Of a DNA stretch of 64,000 nt, positions 47,801-60,800 are shown piece after piece (the first letter of the stretch is position 1; the number at the start of each line of letters is the position of its first letter). The DNA comes from Synanceia verrucosa (Eukaryota; Chordata; Actinopteri; Perciformes; Synanceiidae). Both the position numbers and the translations under genes were made by a program. The stretch covers positions 28,120,619-28,184,618 of the forward strand of contig CM056550.1 in NCBI GenBank assembly GCA_029721515.1, in the 5' to 3' direction. The notes beneath the pieces were generated by a model. It was not told where the DNA came from and searched no databases. It saw only the letters and a list, made by a program, of their open reading frames with translations.

Positions 47801-49760
47801 GGGAAGGTGGAAAGTGTCAGTCAGGAACGCTTCATTGCTCGAGGACAATCCACGCGCAGGACCGGTCTGTTTCAAGAGCAATCAGTCAATCCGCATTAAT
47901 AACCCCCCACCCCCGCCTCCTCTCCGTATTGGGTAGTTTGCGCTGGCACATGGACGCGCGCGCGTGTGTTATGCTTTCTCTCTCTGCGCACACGCACGCT
48001 CATCTCCACCCAACCCCCACCTTTTAAGTGAAAAAGAACCAATAAAAATGAAGCTATCAAAGGCTTTTCCTTGTCACTAAATAAATTAAATGCAGATTTC
48101 TGTTTTTAAGTGCCGGACCCCTTTGTGAGCTGGGGACCAGTATTCGTTATTGTCCCCTCTGCCATTAGTGCTGAGGGCAGGGAGCACGGAAACTATTTCA
48201 GAAAAAATGTGTGTATGTAGGCTGCTGTTTATATCGACATATTCTAAAATGTCCAGAGCCGTCAGTGTGAGGAAAGGTGACCAGTTTCACCAACATAATG
48301 ACTGATGCAAAATCCTGAAAACACAAAGCCTATTTGTTGCACTCTTTATTTTTGTGAACTTATAATATCACAGTTAATACACATTAGCCTGTCAAATTGT
48401 TTTAGATATATATAGATAGATAGACAAAGTTATTTTCTGTCATCTCCTCATTTACATGGACGCTAATGCATGAGTGATAATTCCCATTTGACTCGCTGGT
48501 TGCAAGGCACATTTGGACTGTTAATTTATCGACTTTGTCGGACTGTGCAAGTCTGCACAATCTAGATTTTTACCTTTTTTTGCATGCTGTTGTGTGCGCA
48601 CATGCGCGTGTGTGTGCGCGCGCGGACACGTGGTGGCTGGAGCTCATTGGAGAGCGCGAGGCTGTGGAATGCAGGCTGCTATGTAAATAGGAAAAGAGGG
48701 TAACGATTATTTAATTACAGACGTGATAAATCTGTTCGCTTTGGCGTTATTTGATTTGAATTATATGTGTATCAATTAATTCTACTGTATGGATGAAAGC
48801 CTTGTTTTTTCTACACGCACACAATTTCTCAGCTATCTATGGGCTGCAGACCAGCTTGGGTGTCCTTTGTCCAGTGTGTTTTGTTGGGTGGGGGGTGGGG
48901 GGGCCAAAGCAAAGGAGCGAGTCTCTGTTTTAATGTAAAGGTCCATCAGTTTAGTTTATCAGTTATTTTAGATGCATATTCACAGTTGTCAGCTCAGGAC
49001 AAGTTCAGTTTTCATGCAGACACATGAATGTCTTTTGTGTGTGTGTGTGTGTGTGTGTATAAGCTTTTTCTATTTTTATAGAAATATTTATATAGGCTAC
49101 TGTTTTATTTATATCTAACACAAACGTTTGCTCGACTAGGAAACATTCATTTAGACATGCACGTTTATTTTATTTATTAAATATTGCTTTTCTTTTTTGT
49201 TCATTTCAAATTCTGAAACATAAAAGTAATGCGTCATTTGTACAAATCATTTTTCTCTCTTCGCCTTTACAGAAAGAAAATGTTGAGTTCATGTGTTATT
49301 GTAACAGACCTACCGTTTAATCTGCGTGCGTAAAAGTGGAAATGTCCATTTAATAATTAGACAGTGTGCAATAAAAAAAAAGTTTTAGTCAACGTTTTAC
49401 GCACAGCAGCACAATAACACACAAAGAGCTGATCCTGGCGATGTCGCCACTGTGTTAACGCTATATAATTCAGCTTCTCAGTAGACTTGTGTAGCTCTGT
49501 ATACCTTCTCCTCCTGCCGACTAAAACTTTTCTCTCTCGTGTTTGTTAAAAAGAAAAAGGAGCTCCCTCGGAGCAGCGCAATCGCTGTTTTCCGGTTCTT
49601 GGTGCCGGTCTCTCCTCCATTTTCTAAACACAAAGTTGTTATTGCACCATTCCGCGCATGTAGCCTCTACATTTAATACAACGTGTAATTTCCCCCCTTT
49701 TACCGTATTCCCTTTGATTTAGTCACTCTTGACTCTCCTTTTGCTCTGGGGCCAACGGGG
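44842..49760. other. Intergenic upstream of bahcc1, candidate regulatory blocks
   Basis: A CpG-containing block lies at 47,700-47,960, a homeodomain-site-rich AT block at 48,420-48,790 and (GT)n at 49,037-49,058. The block around 48,460-48,490 (GCTAATGCATGAGTGATAAT) and 48,700-48,780 (repeated ATTTAATTA and ATCAATTAATT) looks like enhancer sequence. No protein-coding exon was recognised. Confidence 0.4.
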
Positions 49761-49774
49761 TTCGCCGTGGGGGG

Positions 49775-50003
49775 CGCCTTGAAACCGCCCCTCCTTATCT
49801 CCTTTCATCGTTGTGCGCAGGGCCGCCTTGAAACCGCAGGGGCAGTAATTGCTTTTTTCAGGCAGCCCAGTGCGGACTGGCCGGCAGCCAATCAGAGCCT
49901 TGTTTACACTCGGTGATTGACAGGCCTCTGGCCGCCTGCCAGCCAATCAGGAGCCTCGCAGGGCCGAAGCCCCGAGTTTTAACCCTTCGCCGCCACGTAT
50001 AAA
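49775..50003 (+). promoter_or_regulatory. TATA/CCAAT promoter-like unit
   Basis: A 14-base perfect direct repeat, CGCCTTGAAACCGC, occurs at 49,775-49,788 and 49,824-49,837. An 11-base direct repeat CAGCCAATCAG, a CCAAT box, occurs at 49,885-49,895 and 49,940-49,950. A TATAAA follows at 49,998-50,003. The TATA box is about 55 bp after the second CCAAT box, which predicts a start near 50,030 on the plus strand. Confidence 0.5.
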
Positions 50004-50029
50004 CAAACCTGGACCGGAATATTAGCCTA

Positions 50030-50198
50030 TAGCAGCTCATATATTTCAACATGGAAACACACAAGCCCATATCCTTCCACTTTTAATTGGCTAAATTAGT
50101 GAACCGTGCACGAGGCTAACCCGGGGGACAGTAATGCTTTCAAATTACGCAGTGATTCAATTTGCCCGTGTGTGTGTGTTTGCGCGCGACAGAGAAAG
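50030..50198 (+). other. Candidate alternative first exon after the TATA box
   Basis: It begins at the predicted start about 30 bp after TATAAA and ends at a donor GAAAG|GTAAAC (last exon base 50,198). Its first ATG (50,051) opens only an 11-codon frame (METHKPISFHF). It could be an alternative bahcc1 leader or the first exon of a lncRNA. Confidence 0.3.
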
Positions 50199-50749
50199 GT
50201 AAACAGACATGCAGTAGTACAACAGATGAAAATAAAGCAACATTTTTCCCCTTTTTCCCCACAAAATCCTACCTGCGTTCCCTCTTACGCGCTAAATGAC
50301 GGATTCCTTTAAATAATTAAATTTAAATGTGGCATAATGACGGATGGATTTTTTTTCAGAGCACAACCAACACTGTTGGGACCCAGCACAGACTTACATT
50401 TGATAAAAATCCGTCTATAGATTTACTCCCTGCATCCCAATGGACGCGTTTTACACATCAAACTGTACAGTCAACTTTAGTCCTGTCACTTAGAGGTCCT
50501 AAACCTCTCTTATCTTTACATGTCTTACTCTGCGATCCTACATGTTCAATAAATCAGACACAGATTCTACAAATAAGGATTTATTTAGCAAAACACATGC
50601 AGTGGGGCGAACTGGGGGGAGGGGGTGGTTAACGTCCCTAAAGGAGCATCAATAAAACTATAACATCATCGCTGTCATGAAGCAAAAAATAAATAAATAA
50701 ATAAAAATAATAACGATTCACACATGCAACATCTGAAACGAGATGCAGC

Positions 50750-51097
50750 GGGATCACACGGAATAGGCTATAGATGCCTCTCCGCCAGTGATCAGAAAGT
50801 GCAGGCACGGCTCCGGCTCCTCTCCGTGCCGCCTGTCTCCTCGCATTTGCCTGTGCGCTCTGTGCGCCCAGGGCTGCAAATCAAACGCCCGCCGTTTCGC
50901 TCCGCGGCTCCTGCGGCTTCTTCATTGGCTCGGAGCAGCAGCCAATGGCAGCCTGTGTTTACCGTCGGGGGAGGAGGTGGAGGAGGGGTGGGGGGCGTGC
51001 GTGTGCGTAGGAACGGGTAGGGTGGGGCGGGTGGAGGGGCGCCTCACGGGCACGCTTTCACATTGTAGTTCTCAAATAGGCCTGCGCGTTCACTTCT

Positions 51098-51100
<3 letters not shown>
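50750..51100 (+). promoter_or_regulatory. bahcc1: bahcc1 promoter (GC-rich, CCAAT and GC boxes)
   Basis: The region is CpG- and GC-rich. It has an inverted CCAAT box (ATTGG, 50,924-50,928), a direct one (CCAAT, 50,942-50,946) and a GC box (GGGGCGGG, 51,024-51,031). No TATA box. (CA)n and (CTC)n tracts follow at 51,101-51,162, and the non-coding first exon lies just downstream. Confidence 0.55.
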
Positions 51101-51130
<30 letters not shown>

Positions 51131-51164
51131 CCATCCTCCTCCCCCTCCTCCTCCTCCTCCTCCC

Positions 51165-51399
51165 GGCGTGTCTGAGTCTCCGGCTGCATGAACGAGCCTC
51201 GATTCACTACAAGCCTGAACTTCTGCGCTGCGTCTCTCCACAGCTCCACTGGCTGCACAGCTCAGGCTGCAGCAGCACACAGGATGTAATCAATCCCACA
51301 TGTTTCATCTCTACGACTCGGGGATTTTCACTTTGAATATTTTTTGTACTTTTTCTTTCAGCAGGACCGACTCGTCACGCAAATGGATGTAACTTACCA
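51165..51399 (+). other. bahcc1: bahcc1 non-coding exon 1 (5' leader), start approximate
   Basis: The exon ends at a donor TTACCA|GTAAGT (last base 51,399). The start is not defined by the sequence and was placed after the (CTC)n tract. Its last ATG (51,383) opens a short upstream ORF that continues across the splice into exon 2. Confidence 0.5.
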
Positions 51400-52502
51400 G
51401 TAAGTAGCGACTCGTTTCACAGCCGCGTTATTTTTTTTTAATAATAATCTACTGATTGCAAGTGAATGTTAAATGTCAGCGCTGTACGCGAGAGCGTCCT
51501 CCAAATTCACCGTTTTATTTAAACGGAGATGTATCTTTATCCCCCCAAAATACTGCGTTTATTATTCACTGCCGTACCTTTTAAAGAAGTAAACAGCAGA
51601 ATGCAAGTTGATGTACACAGAATTATAATGTGAGGGCATGTCTCAGTCTCTAATTATTATATTTGCATCAAAGCAACAACATGTAACGGTGTATATATGT
51701 GTTATTTTTATTTTATACAGATTATCTCCTTTGCATTCTCCAGCATGTCTCCTGTGCATTCTGGGGGATATGTGTCACTTTTTATGATTTGACCTCTCTT
51801 CACAGCTGAATTACTGCTGTGTTTCTGATTCATTCAGACTATCCAAAGCGCCTCCTCGCTCCTGTAGTTTTATAGATACGAAATTGTGTATTATTCTGTT
51901 TGTTTCCTGTTGTGTATGTGTGTGTTTGAGAGAGAGAGAGACAGGGCAGTTTATTGCAAACTGCAGTGCCCCCCCACCTCTTCCTCCCCCCCATCAGTAT
52001 GAAAGCTGTGCAGACGCCGGTCTGTCTTCAGCACGGCCGGGCTTGTCTCTCCTGTTTATCCGACCTCTGAATATGCGGATTTAGTGCCTCGATTATGCTT
52101 TGTGACCTCACTTTATTGCAAAATTGTTGAAGGCAACGAGTTGGCCTCTGAACCCCCAGCCCCTAATTCTCTTTTTTATCTTTTGTCCAAAGGTCCACAC
52201 ATTTCTGATTTAATAGATTTCTGTACCAATGGCACATTATTATTATTAGCCTATTATTATTGTTATTTGGATTGGTATGAAAGCACAAGTCTTTGTGGAT
52301 TTGCCAGCTTTTGTGCTGAGTTCATGTCATGTAGTTTTGAGCAGATTTGGGTACTTTTGTAAGGGGTGTCATTTGACCCTTTGCAGGTCAGTGGTGGTGG
52401 AGGTTTGTGTGTGTGTATGTGTGTGTGTTTTGAAGTGCGCGTGTGTGCTTTTGGGAGGTGTGTGTGTTGTGGGGGAGTCAGGGTGAAGTGGAAGGAAGTC
52501 TG

Positions 52503-52543
<41 letters not shown>

Positions 52544-54735
52544 CAGTAGAATACAAAAATGACAATTTCTCTCAAACTGTTACGCGCGATCCGCTCAAGT
52601 CGTTTTTGTTTGCGTGGCGCGCGGTAACATGGGATTTAGACCCAGGTTGTTAAATGCAGCCCTGAGTGGCTCTCCGTTGACGCGGTATGTAAACACCGAA
52701 GACGTGTGTTTACGGCCTGGAAATTTAAAAATGTATAGACAAATGTCAGGCCAGAGTGGTGTATGATTGATGCCCCGTGGAGAAGGGCCATTGTTTCTCA
52801 CCGCCTAGGGGACATGGAGAGAGGGAGAGAGAGAGTCCATTTTGCCTTCCCATGCAGCGCGCTTTGCGTGCAGCAGCCTGCGCTTCTCTTCCTTTTTCCC
52901 CCTCGTTTCTCCTCCTTGCTTGTCGACCAGACGTGGTCAAGAACGGCAAACGTGGTGCTCACAGACAAAAAGGGGAATTAAATAATTTATTTTTGCTGTT
53001 TTGGGCGAATGTGTGTACGGATAGCATTTAGAAACGTACATGCATTTGGACATTTATGGTTTACGCACACACACATTCAGCCTGTCAGAGCTGCTGAACT
53101 TTGGTGATTTTTTTTCCTCTCTCCAAATACAATTCCTCAAAGTTGGAAGTTCTTGAGCTGCCTGTCTGTGTGAAAGCGAGTGTGCGTAAAAAGGGAACTT
53201 GCAGCTCGTGCAGCCTATATTTCTACATAGGCCCCTGGTCCAGCAGAGCATTTCATATTTTCTTTGTTCCTTTATCGTTGATTCCTGGGAGGTGCTATCA
53301 GCATCTACAGAGCGCTAGATGAACGTGCCATGCATGGAGAGGCCTAATAGACGGACTGGTGAAGTGTGTTTGGTGAACTCGCCCTCAGCTCTCTCTCTTG
53401 CTACTATCTGAGCGTCACGTGGAGACCTATTTGAGTAAATGACCTCGGCTATAAGGCACACATATAAAGTCGATGATTTCTGAGTCTATTTCGCTGTTTA
53501 TTGCTCCGCTCTTTCGCACTGGAGCATAAAGGTGATTTGATTTGTGTTTGTGATTACAGTGCGCAGCGTATATACAGTATACAGTGTTATATGTGGTGGA
53601 GACGCATGCTGTTTGCCATTGCCAGGAGGCAAGAGGGGACCACTGCTGCTGACCCCGGAGCAGTTATAGACTGAAATAGCTTTTTTTCATTAATAAGAAA
53701 ACATCGCGAATAATCCTTGTTGCCATCTCTAAAAAGATGAAACAAGTTTGGTTAATTCATTAAAAACATCTATCAGTAAAGTCAGATTTAATTTCTAAAA
53801 AGCTGTACATCAAATACCATTGTGTGTGGCTGCTGGAGCTCATAAAAATTCAGTGTTTTGTTTTGTTTTTTTTTAATGATAAAATTGTCCTAAGTGACAC
53901 GACCACATGTTAAATGAGCGCAGTGGCTCCGGCTTTATGACAAGCGAATGAGGAAAGAAATCAAACTTAATTTCCATAAACAACAACCATTAATCAAAGC
54001 AGACACGTGCTGTGTGTGTCTTTCTGTTTTTTAGGGCCATTCCGAGGTTGTGGGGAATAGATATTAGTCGCCATAATTTAGGGTTTACGCATTCTTGCTC
54101 ATAAGTATTGCGCAAATTGTTTTTTCTTCGTATTTCAATGCAAGAGCCCCCGAGGTCCAGCTTGTTTATGGCCAGTCTAAAGACTTAACAATTCGTCCTT
54201 CATCGAGTGAACTCTTGTACTGTGAATATGCACCATTCTTCTGTACCTGAGCCAAATCTCCCTCTTTCCCTTCCTTTCCTTTCCTTTCCTTTCCTTTCGC
54301 TGATAAAGAAAGCTGCCGTGCGCGTTATTTGCATCGTGTTTGGTCACAGGATGAGGAGGAAGAGGAGGAGGAGGAGGAGGATGAAAGGGGGAAGCAAGGA
54401 TTCCTCTGTTTGGGCCAACGATGAGGTTCAGGGTAGATCCACATAGTCAGTTCAAGCACCTTTTTTTTATCTGTAGGCTTCGCTCACTTTCGTGGTGAGG
54501 TGGCACAAATCGTCTTTAAATGAAACGCACAGAGCAGACAATGGTGGGAATAGACGTGAATCGTGTACTGGTTTTTGTGAAATTTGAATCGCTTCTTATA
54601 AAAACAATAAGCTGGTTTGTTAGTGTAAAACATGAACAGCGACTCAACTCAGCCCTTCTCCCCCCTCAGCACTACATCCCTGGTTGGCTCGTTATTGTCA
54701 GCGCTTTGACGCGTCTCCTGCTCTCTCTTTTGTAG
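51400..54735 (+). other. bahcc1: bahcc1 5' leader intron
   Basis: A 3.3 kb intron between the donor after 51,399 and the acceptor CTCTTTTGTAG|GACATG (first exon base 54,736). It contains (CA)n at 52,504-52,541, (TTTCC)n at 54,272-54,297 and (GAG)n at 54,354-54,380. No coding exon was seen. Confidence 0.55.
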
Positions 54736-54738
54736 GAC

Positions 54739-54810
54739 ATGACGGGGACTCAGTTTCTACCCTGCGAAGCCAAAACTCCGCTCAATGCGAGGGGTGCCCG
54801 AAGTTCATAA
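54739..54810 (+). CDS. Upstream ORF (23 codons) in the bahcc1 leader
   Basis: ATG at 54,739, first residues MTGTQFLPCEAK, stop TAA at 54,808-54,810, which is 90 nt before the main start codon. In the spliced leader its ATG overlaps the TGA of a 7-codon upstream ORF begun in exon 1. Likely to lower or regulate translation of the main frame. Not expected to make a stable protein. Confidence 0.45.
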   Translation: MTGTQFLPCEAKTPLNARGARSS

Positions 54811-54900
54811 AAGGGGATTATTTGCATCTGGGAGCCTGAGACCCTTCGGTGCCTCCGGATCTTACTTTGGGATTTGGGATTTATCGGGATTCTCACCGGG

Positions 54901-55072
54901 ATGGAAAGCCGAGATTTCGCTCCTCCGCACCACCTCCTGACGGAGCGGAGCGCGCTGCTTCACAGCGCCGCGTCTCGGATGGCGCCAGGCGGCCACGGCT
55001 CCGTGCAGCACCCCGCTCACTTACAGCCGGGGAAATACTACTCGTCCCACCTCTCCATGGGTCCGCACTCAG
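54901..55072 (+). CDS. bahcc1: bahcc1 first coding exon
   Basis: ATG at 54,901 (G at -3 and +4) opens 57 codons and one base, ending at a donor CACTCAG|GTCAGT. The product starts MESRDFAPPHHLLTERSALL and contains PAHLQPGKYYSSHLSMG. I recognise this as the N terminus of BAHCC1: the vertebrate protein opens with a very similar RDFAPP-HLL-ER block and a PAH-QPGKY block. BAHCC1 is a large nuclear chromatin protein with a C-terminal BAH domain that reads H3K27me3 and supports gene silencing (family knowledge). The rest of the gene lies beyond the right edge. The paralogue TNRC18 shares the opening residues but fits less well, and the slc38a10 neighbour favours BAHCC1. Confidence 0.85.
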
Positions 55073-55947
55073 GTCAGTTTTGCATGCAACTCTTTCTCGT
55101 ATGTGTCAAAGAAATGTGGGGGTATAAATAGAAAAAACGCTTTCTGTCTTTCGTGTGACGCCTATTCTCCATATTACAAACTTGGGAAGGATCTTTAGGA
55201 CGAACTGGAATTTACTGTGGAAGGAAATGGGGCAATTAGAAATTAGCAAAGAGTTTTATGTTTTACTTTATTTAATGAACTGTTTATGACACAGTTGCTT
55301 TATGTGTTAATCTATATTAAATACATATAATCAGTGTCAGCCTCGCGTAAAAGCAAAATATGGCACACGGTGGGACATTTCCCTCCTACAGAAACTTGAC
55401 AAATTAGATTGATTTTAAATTTAAGGCATACACAGACAAGTTTTTTTGTAAGATTTAAAACCTGTCCTGATATTTAGAAATATTTCAGGATTATTACTCT
55501 TTCTCACACAGGGATTATTAGGCGTTCCCAGCAACATAATCTTGTCAGAGATTTATATGGTTTCATCAATTAGTAAAGTACTAATCATTGCCATTTGAAC
55601 TAATTAATTAGAATTGGGTAATTCCACTGCTTATATTTTCAATTAAACAATAAATTAAAGCTATTAGCTCACTATAGTTTCTTCCCTCACTGTTGGGCAG
55701 CAGGAGCACCTTGGCTCGGTGCTGCTGGGTCCGGGAGTCTATGCTGGTTTGCACTGGTCCCACACTGGGGGTCGAGCTGGTGGTGGTGGGGAGTGGAAGG
55801 GGAGCTCTGGCTAATGGAGGTGCGGGTAATACCAGAAAATCCGGTTTCTATATTGAGCGGGGACGTGACGGGGTGCGAATGGGTTGACAGTGCATGCATT
55901 AGATTTAACAAGTAGCTTTGGTATCCTGTCTCAATAGGGGAGGGGGT

Positions 55948-55950
<3 letters not shown>

Positions 55951-56007
<57 letters not shown>
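55951..56007. repeat. Long (GT)n microsatellite
   Basis: About 56 bp of uninterrupted GT. Confidence 0.97.
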
Positions 56008-56008
<1 letters not shown>

Positions 56009-57132
56009 TGAAAGAAAGAAAGAAAGCTTCTGCTGGAAATCATACAGTGTTCATAAATTGGACCAACTGGATGAACGTATATAAACGTGCCCGATGAGAA
56101 ATCTCATTAATTATCACTTATACAAGGCAGAGGCTTCTTTAAGGCTCCTGTGAATGAAAGAATGCATGACTGATATCCACACATCCTCTGTCACTGCTCA
56201 TTTCTTCAACTACCTAAATAAATAAAATTTAAAAAAAATTGACTCTTCAAAGGTTTTTAATTAAATATTTAATTTCTACATTTGCCCAGACGTGCAACTC
56301 TGCGTTTTGAAGAACGATAAACTGAACCTCTCTGGTGTGTTTGAGGTCCTTGGTCTTGCCTGCTTCACCTGATTAAAAATAATATTATCACTGGTTTGTT
56401 TTCTCCTTAAATATGTTCTTGATGACTCTAAATTGAAAATCACGTGTATTTTCATGCCACTATTACTGTGTTGTGCATGGCAGTATGTCCTTTAATATAC
56501 TGTCATAAATATGGGACTAATATTACATGATTTATATTTTTATTTATTTATTTAAATATATTCTAGAATGTAACATATTTAATAGTCTATACATCTAAAA
56601 GTATTGTATTATTCTGTGATACATGTATGTATTGTGGTGTGATACATATTCAATAATTCATGTAATTGCAGTTCTAAATTATGTTAAAATGCATCACACA
56701 ATATTTCATTTTTTTACATTAATAGAATATTTTCTATATTTCATGAGCATTTCAGCTGCATCTCACCTTTAAATTTGACTGAAATAATTTTACTAAAAAA
56801 TAACTGATGGTAAGATCGTTTTAACAAACACACATCTATCTCCCATATTAACGATTTAAACAGATTACAGTCCACTTTGAGTGATATCGCTACCCGCTGA
56901 CATACATTATGGTCCAATTTAAAGATGATTTTGTAATGTCGAAAGGAGGGGAAAGCGTAGTAATGTAGGGTGATAATGCTATTGAAATGTATTCAAGAGG
57001 GCCTCTCGCTGGGTCTCAAGGTGCATGACACTGTATTGAGATTCCAGATATCCAGACTCTCCAAGCATGTCCCTGATGGGGTTTTGACTGACATGATGGG
57101 CAGAGAGGATTGTTGTTTTGGGATGGGGGTTG

Positions 57133-57181
<49 letters not shown>

Positions 57182-57779
57182 GGGAGGTTAGAATGGGGGG
57201 TTACCTTTGTGCTTGCCCCCCTTAGAGATTCAGAAAGCTGTATGCCTGGCCCTAGGCCTCGGCACAGGGGGTAGATATGAGGTGGGGTTGGCCATAGCAG
57301 GGCAGGAGAGTGGGGGGGGGGTTTGCTTCAGATCTTTGGAAAGACACACACACACACACACACACATTTTTTATATCTTCTCACAAGAAGGGTGTACCAG
57401 GGTGTATCATTTACAATAATTCAAAGTAAAAAGAAAAAAAACTCTCATTCTCCCCCCCCATTTCTTCACATCCCGGAAAACCTGCAATCCATCAATTTGC
57501 CGAAGCCTCTTATTTAGATCAGCATGGTGTCTGCTTGAATATGGTCGCGCTTGACAAGGTGATGGAATGACAGCCGCATACCAACGCCATAAGATTCAGC
57601 CCCATTTGATAAAAAGCCCACAATGATATTACACAGGCGTTTAGATTACTGATAGGAGCAGTGGGAACGCCTTTGTCTCTCTTTCCCCTCCCTGTTTCAC
57701 TGCTTTGCTTTTATTTCAGTCTCCCTCTCTTTCTTCCCCTCTTTTCTGTGATGTTAGCCCCTGGGCAGTAGTTGTGTAA

Positions 57780-57825
<46 letters not shown>

Positions 57826-60800
57826 TTAAGGTTAGGTTTAGCCTGCAGTAGCACAGGTGTGCAGTATTATGGAGGGCGGGGCAAAGCTTGTCATTGAACA
57901 GGTGTGTTACTTCCCAGACAGCAGACGGTTTTTGTTTACATGACTGTGTATGAGTGACCTAGTAATACAGACAGAAAGAGCACCCATTCATGTCACATGT
58001 GTACACGCATGCACAGCTGCGCACACACACAGACACACACACACAGGGTCCTGAAAGGGTTTCTTTCTTAAGCTGCTTGCGTTTTGTGCTTTGAAATTAA
58101 TAAACCATAATCAGAATGTTTTGTTTCGACAGATAACCTGTCTGTGGCGTCTTTCTTTCCTCTTTGACCTCTCCTCTTCTTTTCTCTCTCTCTTCTTCCC
58201 CTGCCTTCCTTCCTCCCGTTCAGTCTTGTTCGCAAAGATAAAATCCTGCAGCTAAAATCCTGCAATTCCTTGCTGTAAATGTGTGTAGCTGCATGTGTGT
58301 GTGTGTTACACGCAGCCACCCTATCCATTCATCACAACGCTGTCAGTAATGTCTCACTTCTCTTGGAAGTTTCTCAACGTCGGCTTTGATCGTCATGGCA
58401 GCACAGATGAGACACGCCCCCCCTCACCCTCCTACCTGCACACATCTTCACACACTAACAATTGACGTAGAAAGAAAAAACGTTGTGGGTGGGTGTGTGG
58501 GCTTAGAGACATAGAGGTCTGCAGTGTATATTTGTGTGTGTAAGGTGCTCATTGTGTTAAAGGCCCTTTTTAAGAAAGAAAGAAGAGGGTGAGAAGAAAA
58601 TATGAGCATGTAAATGATGGATGGAGCAGAGGAGGAGGAGGAGGAGGAGAGGCTGAATGTTTCCACCTGGTTGGTAATCCAGTCAGATTACCGCTGCCTG
58701 CTGGCGCCCACTGGACGCCATCCCCGACTCCTCAGCCTGCCGCCTCTGATGAGAGAGTGAAAGTGAAAGACAGAGGAGGCGCCTGTGTGTGTGTGTGAGA
58801 TGAGTCAGCAGTGGATGAGCTTCAGACAGACCCCCACCACCTCACCAGCGCTACACAGGGTACATGGGGCGCATCCCGGGTACAGTGTGCAAGACGACCC
58901 CCTGTGTGCAGGAGACAGCTGGTAAAGGCTGCAGCCAGACGAGCTGCGATTGGATGGAAGGAAGGAGCAGAGTGTAAACTGTTCATTCAGTTTAATCAAG
59001 AAAAAAAATCTACACTTAAAATCTAAATAGACTTAGAGTCAATAATGCACCCAAACTAAAATATTGTCTTTTTAGACATACTATTTGTTACTGGTCAGTG
59101 ATAATTGAACACCACATTTGTGTTTGGGTCTTATGGTGATGCTTGTTGAGTCAAAATAACCATAGTCTAGTTTATCCAACGGAAAAATAACACTCCGCTC
59201 CACTTCAGATTCCATAAAAACAGCCAATTTTACATAAACACATTTCATAAAAAATGATTTTATAGCCGTGTCAATGCTGCACTCATCCCAACTCACTCCC
59301 AAATCAGTCCGACTGTTTGAAGGGTGTTGACATGTGAGAGGCATTAAGTCATTAAGTAAAGTCATGAAAGGCTTTTCCATTACATATTAGACTCTTGCAT
59401 ACTTATTATTTCAAGCAAAACTACGTTGCACCTTTTCAATATATTCCTGAGCGTCTCTCTGCGTCTAATCAGATTGACCTCTGAGTAGCTGTGACCGAGA
59501 TATGAGCCGCCTGAAAGGTCACGTTGGCGAATATAAAACAATATGTGAATATATCAAGTGAAACTCTGAGTCTTGAGAGTTTTGTTTGTTCTGAAGCACG
59601 TTTTGCAGCACTGACAGAAGACTTTTGTCTCATCTCCAGCTCTCATCCAACATGTGAACAGCTGCTTATTGTCGGTAGCAGTGATTTGAAGGGAGTGGGG
59701 CGCGTTTGGTTGCGACATCTCCGGGGTGTGAACACACACCGCCATCTGATGACTTGGCATGTGAATGAAAAGCGCCAGACTTCCTGCATCCATGAGCTCT
59801 TTCTCGCTTTCTCCTCTTCCTCCTTCTCTTCCTCTTCTTCGTCTTCTGTCCCTCGCTGGCCAGACCTCCCCCTCCTCCATCCACCCGCCCTCCTCGCTCC
59901 TCTTTGACCACATGCTCGCCCTCCCTCTTCCTCCTCTCCTTCTGCTTTCCTCTTTCACTTCCCCTTCACTCAGCGTCCGCTCCTCTCAGCTGTTTGAGTG
60001 GTCCTCCAGCCCTCCTTCCTGCTCACAGCCATCCTACCTCCCCCTCTCTTCTCAATCGATCCCCCCCACCTCTTATATCCAGCTTCCATCTCCGTCTAAC
60101 TCCCCACACACCCATCGCCTCCTTGCGTTGTTAGCAGACCAGCTTCTCTCAGCACTCCTATTTCTGTCTCAATTTCAGCCTGCTTCCACTCCTTTTCCAC
60201 ATCGCCCCATTTATTCCTCCCCCCCAACCCTCATACCCTCCTCTCACCACCATTTGGCCGGTTGTTAACGGGCCCGTCCCGGTGCTACTCGGCCCATGGC
60301 CAACTCACTAAATCAGAAACGATTGGAGGATTTGGCAAGAGGGAGTGAGAGCTCAGCGCGACGCCTTTTGAAGTCAGAGAAACGAGAGAAAAATGACATT
60401 TTAAACAGCCCGCAAAACACAAGGCTAAAACAGCTTGTTACTCTGTACAGTGTGTGTGTGTGTGTGTGTCCATTTAAAAGCACAATATAAGGTGTTTTAT
60501 TTGAATAACATGAGGCTGCCATTCATGATATGAATGCATGAAGGAGTCACAAGATGAAAAGAAAGTGGCTATTTGGCTGTGCAGACACTATAATTCCTGG
60601 CTATTTTATGGCTTTCCACTTCTTCAGAGAGGTCAAGGCAATCCCCTGTTTACATGACAGAGAGGTGACATCACATAGCAGGGGGGTGGGGTGGCAGTGG
60701 GGGGCAGACATGATGTCACAGTCTCGCCACATCCACAGGTCTTCAACCCCCTTTGAAAATACATACCACAAAAGCAAGGACAGTGCAACCACGGCAACCC

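Noticed and set aside
55687..56043. 118-codon minus-strand open frame inside bahcc1 intron 1
   Set aside because: One quarter is a translated (CA)n. The rest (Ser/Thr/Pro/His-rich) has no known relative and no splice support. It was looked at as a possible antisense exon and left out.
59765..60268. 167-codon plus-strand open frame rich in Ser, Pro and Leu
   Set aside because: It follows a long C/T-rich tract, which gives Ser/Pro/Leu frames by chance. There are no domains and no clear splice sites.
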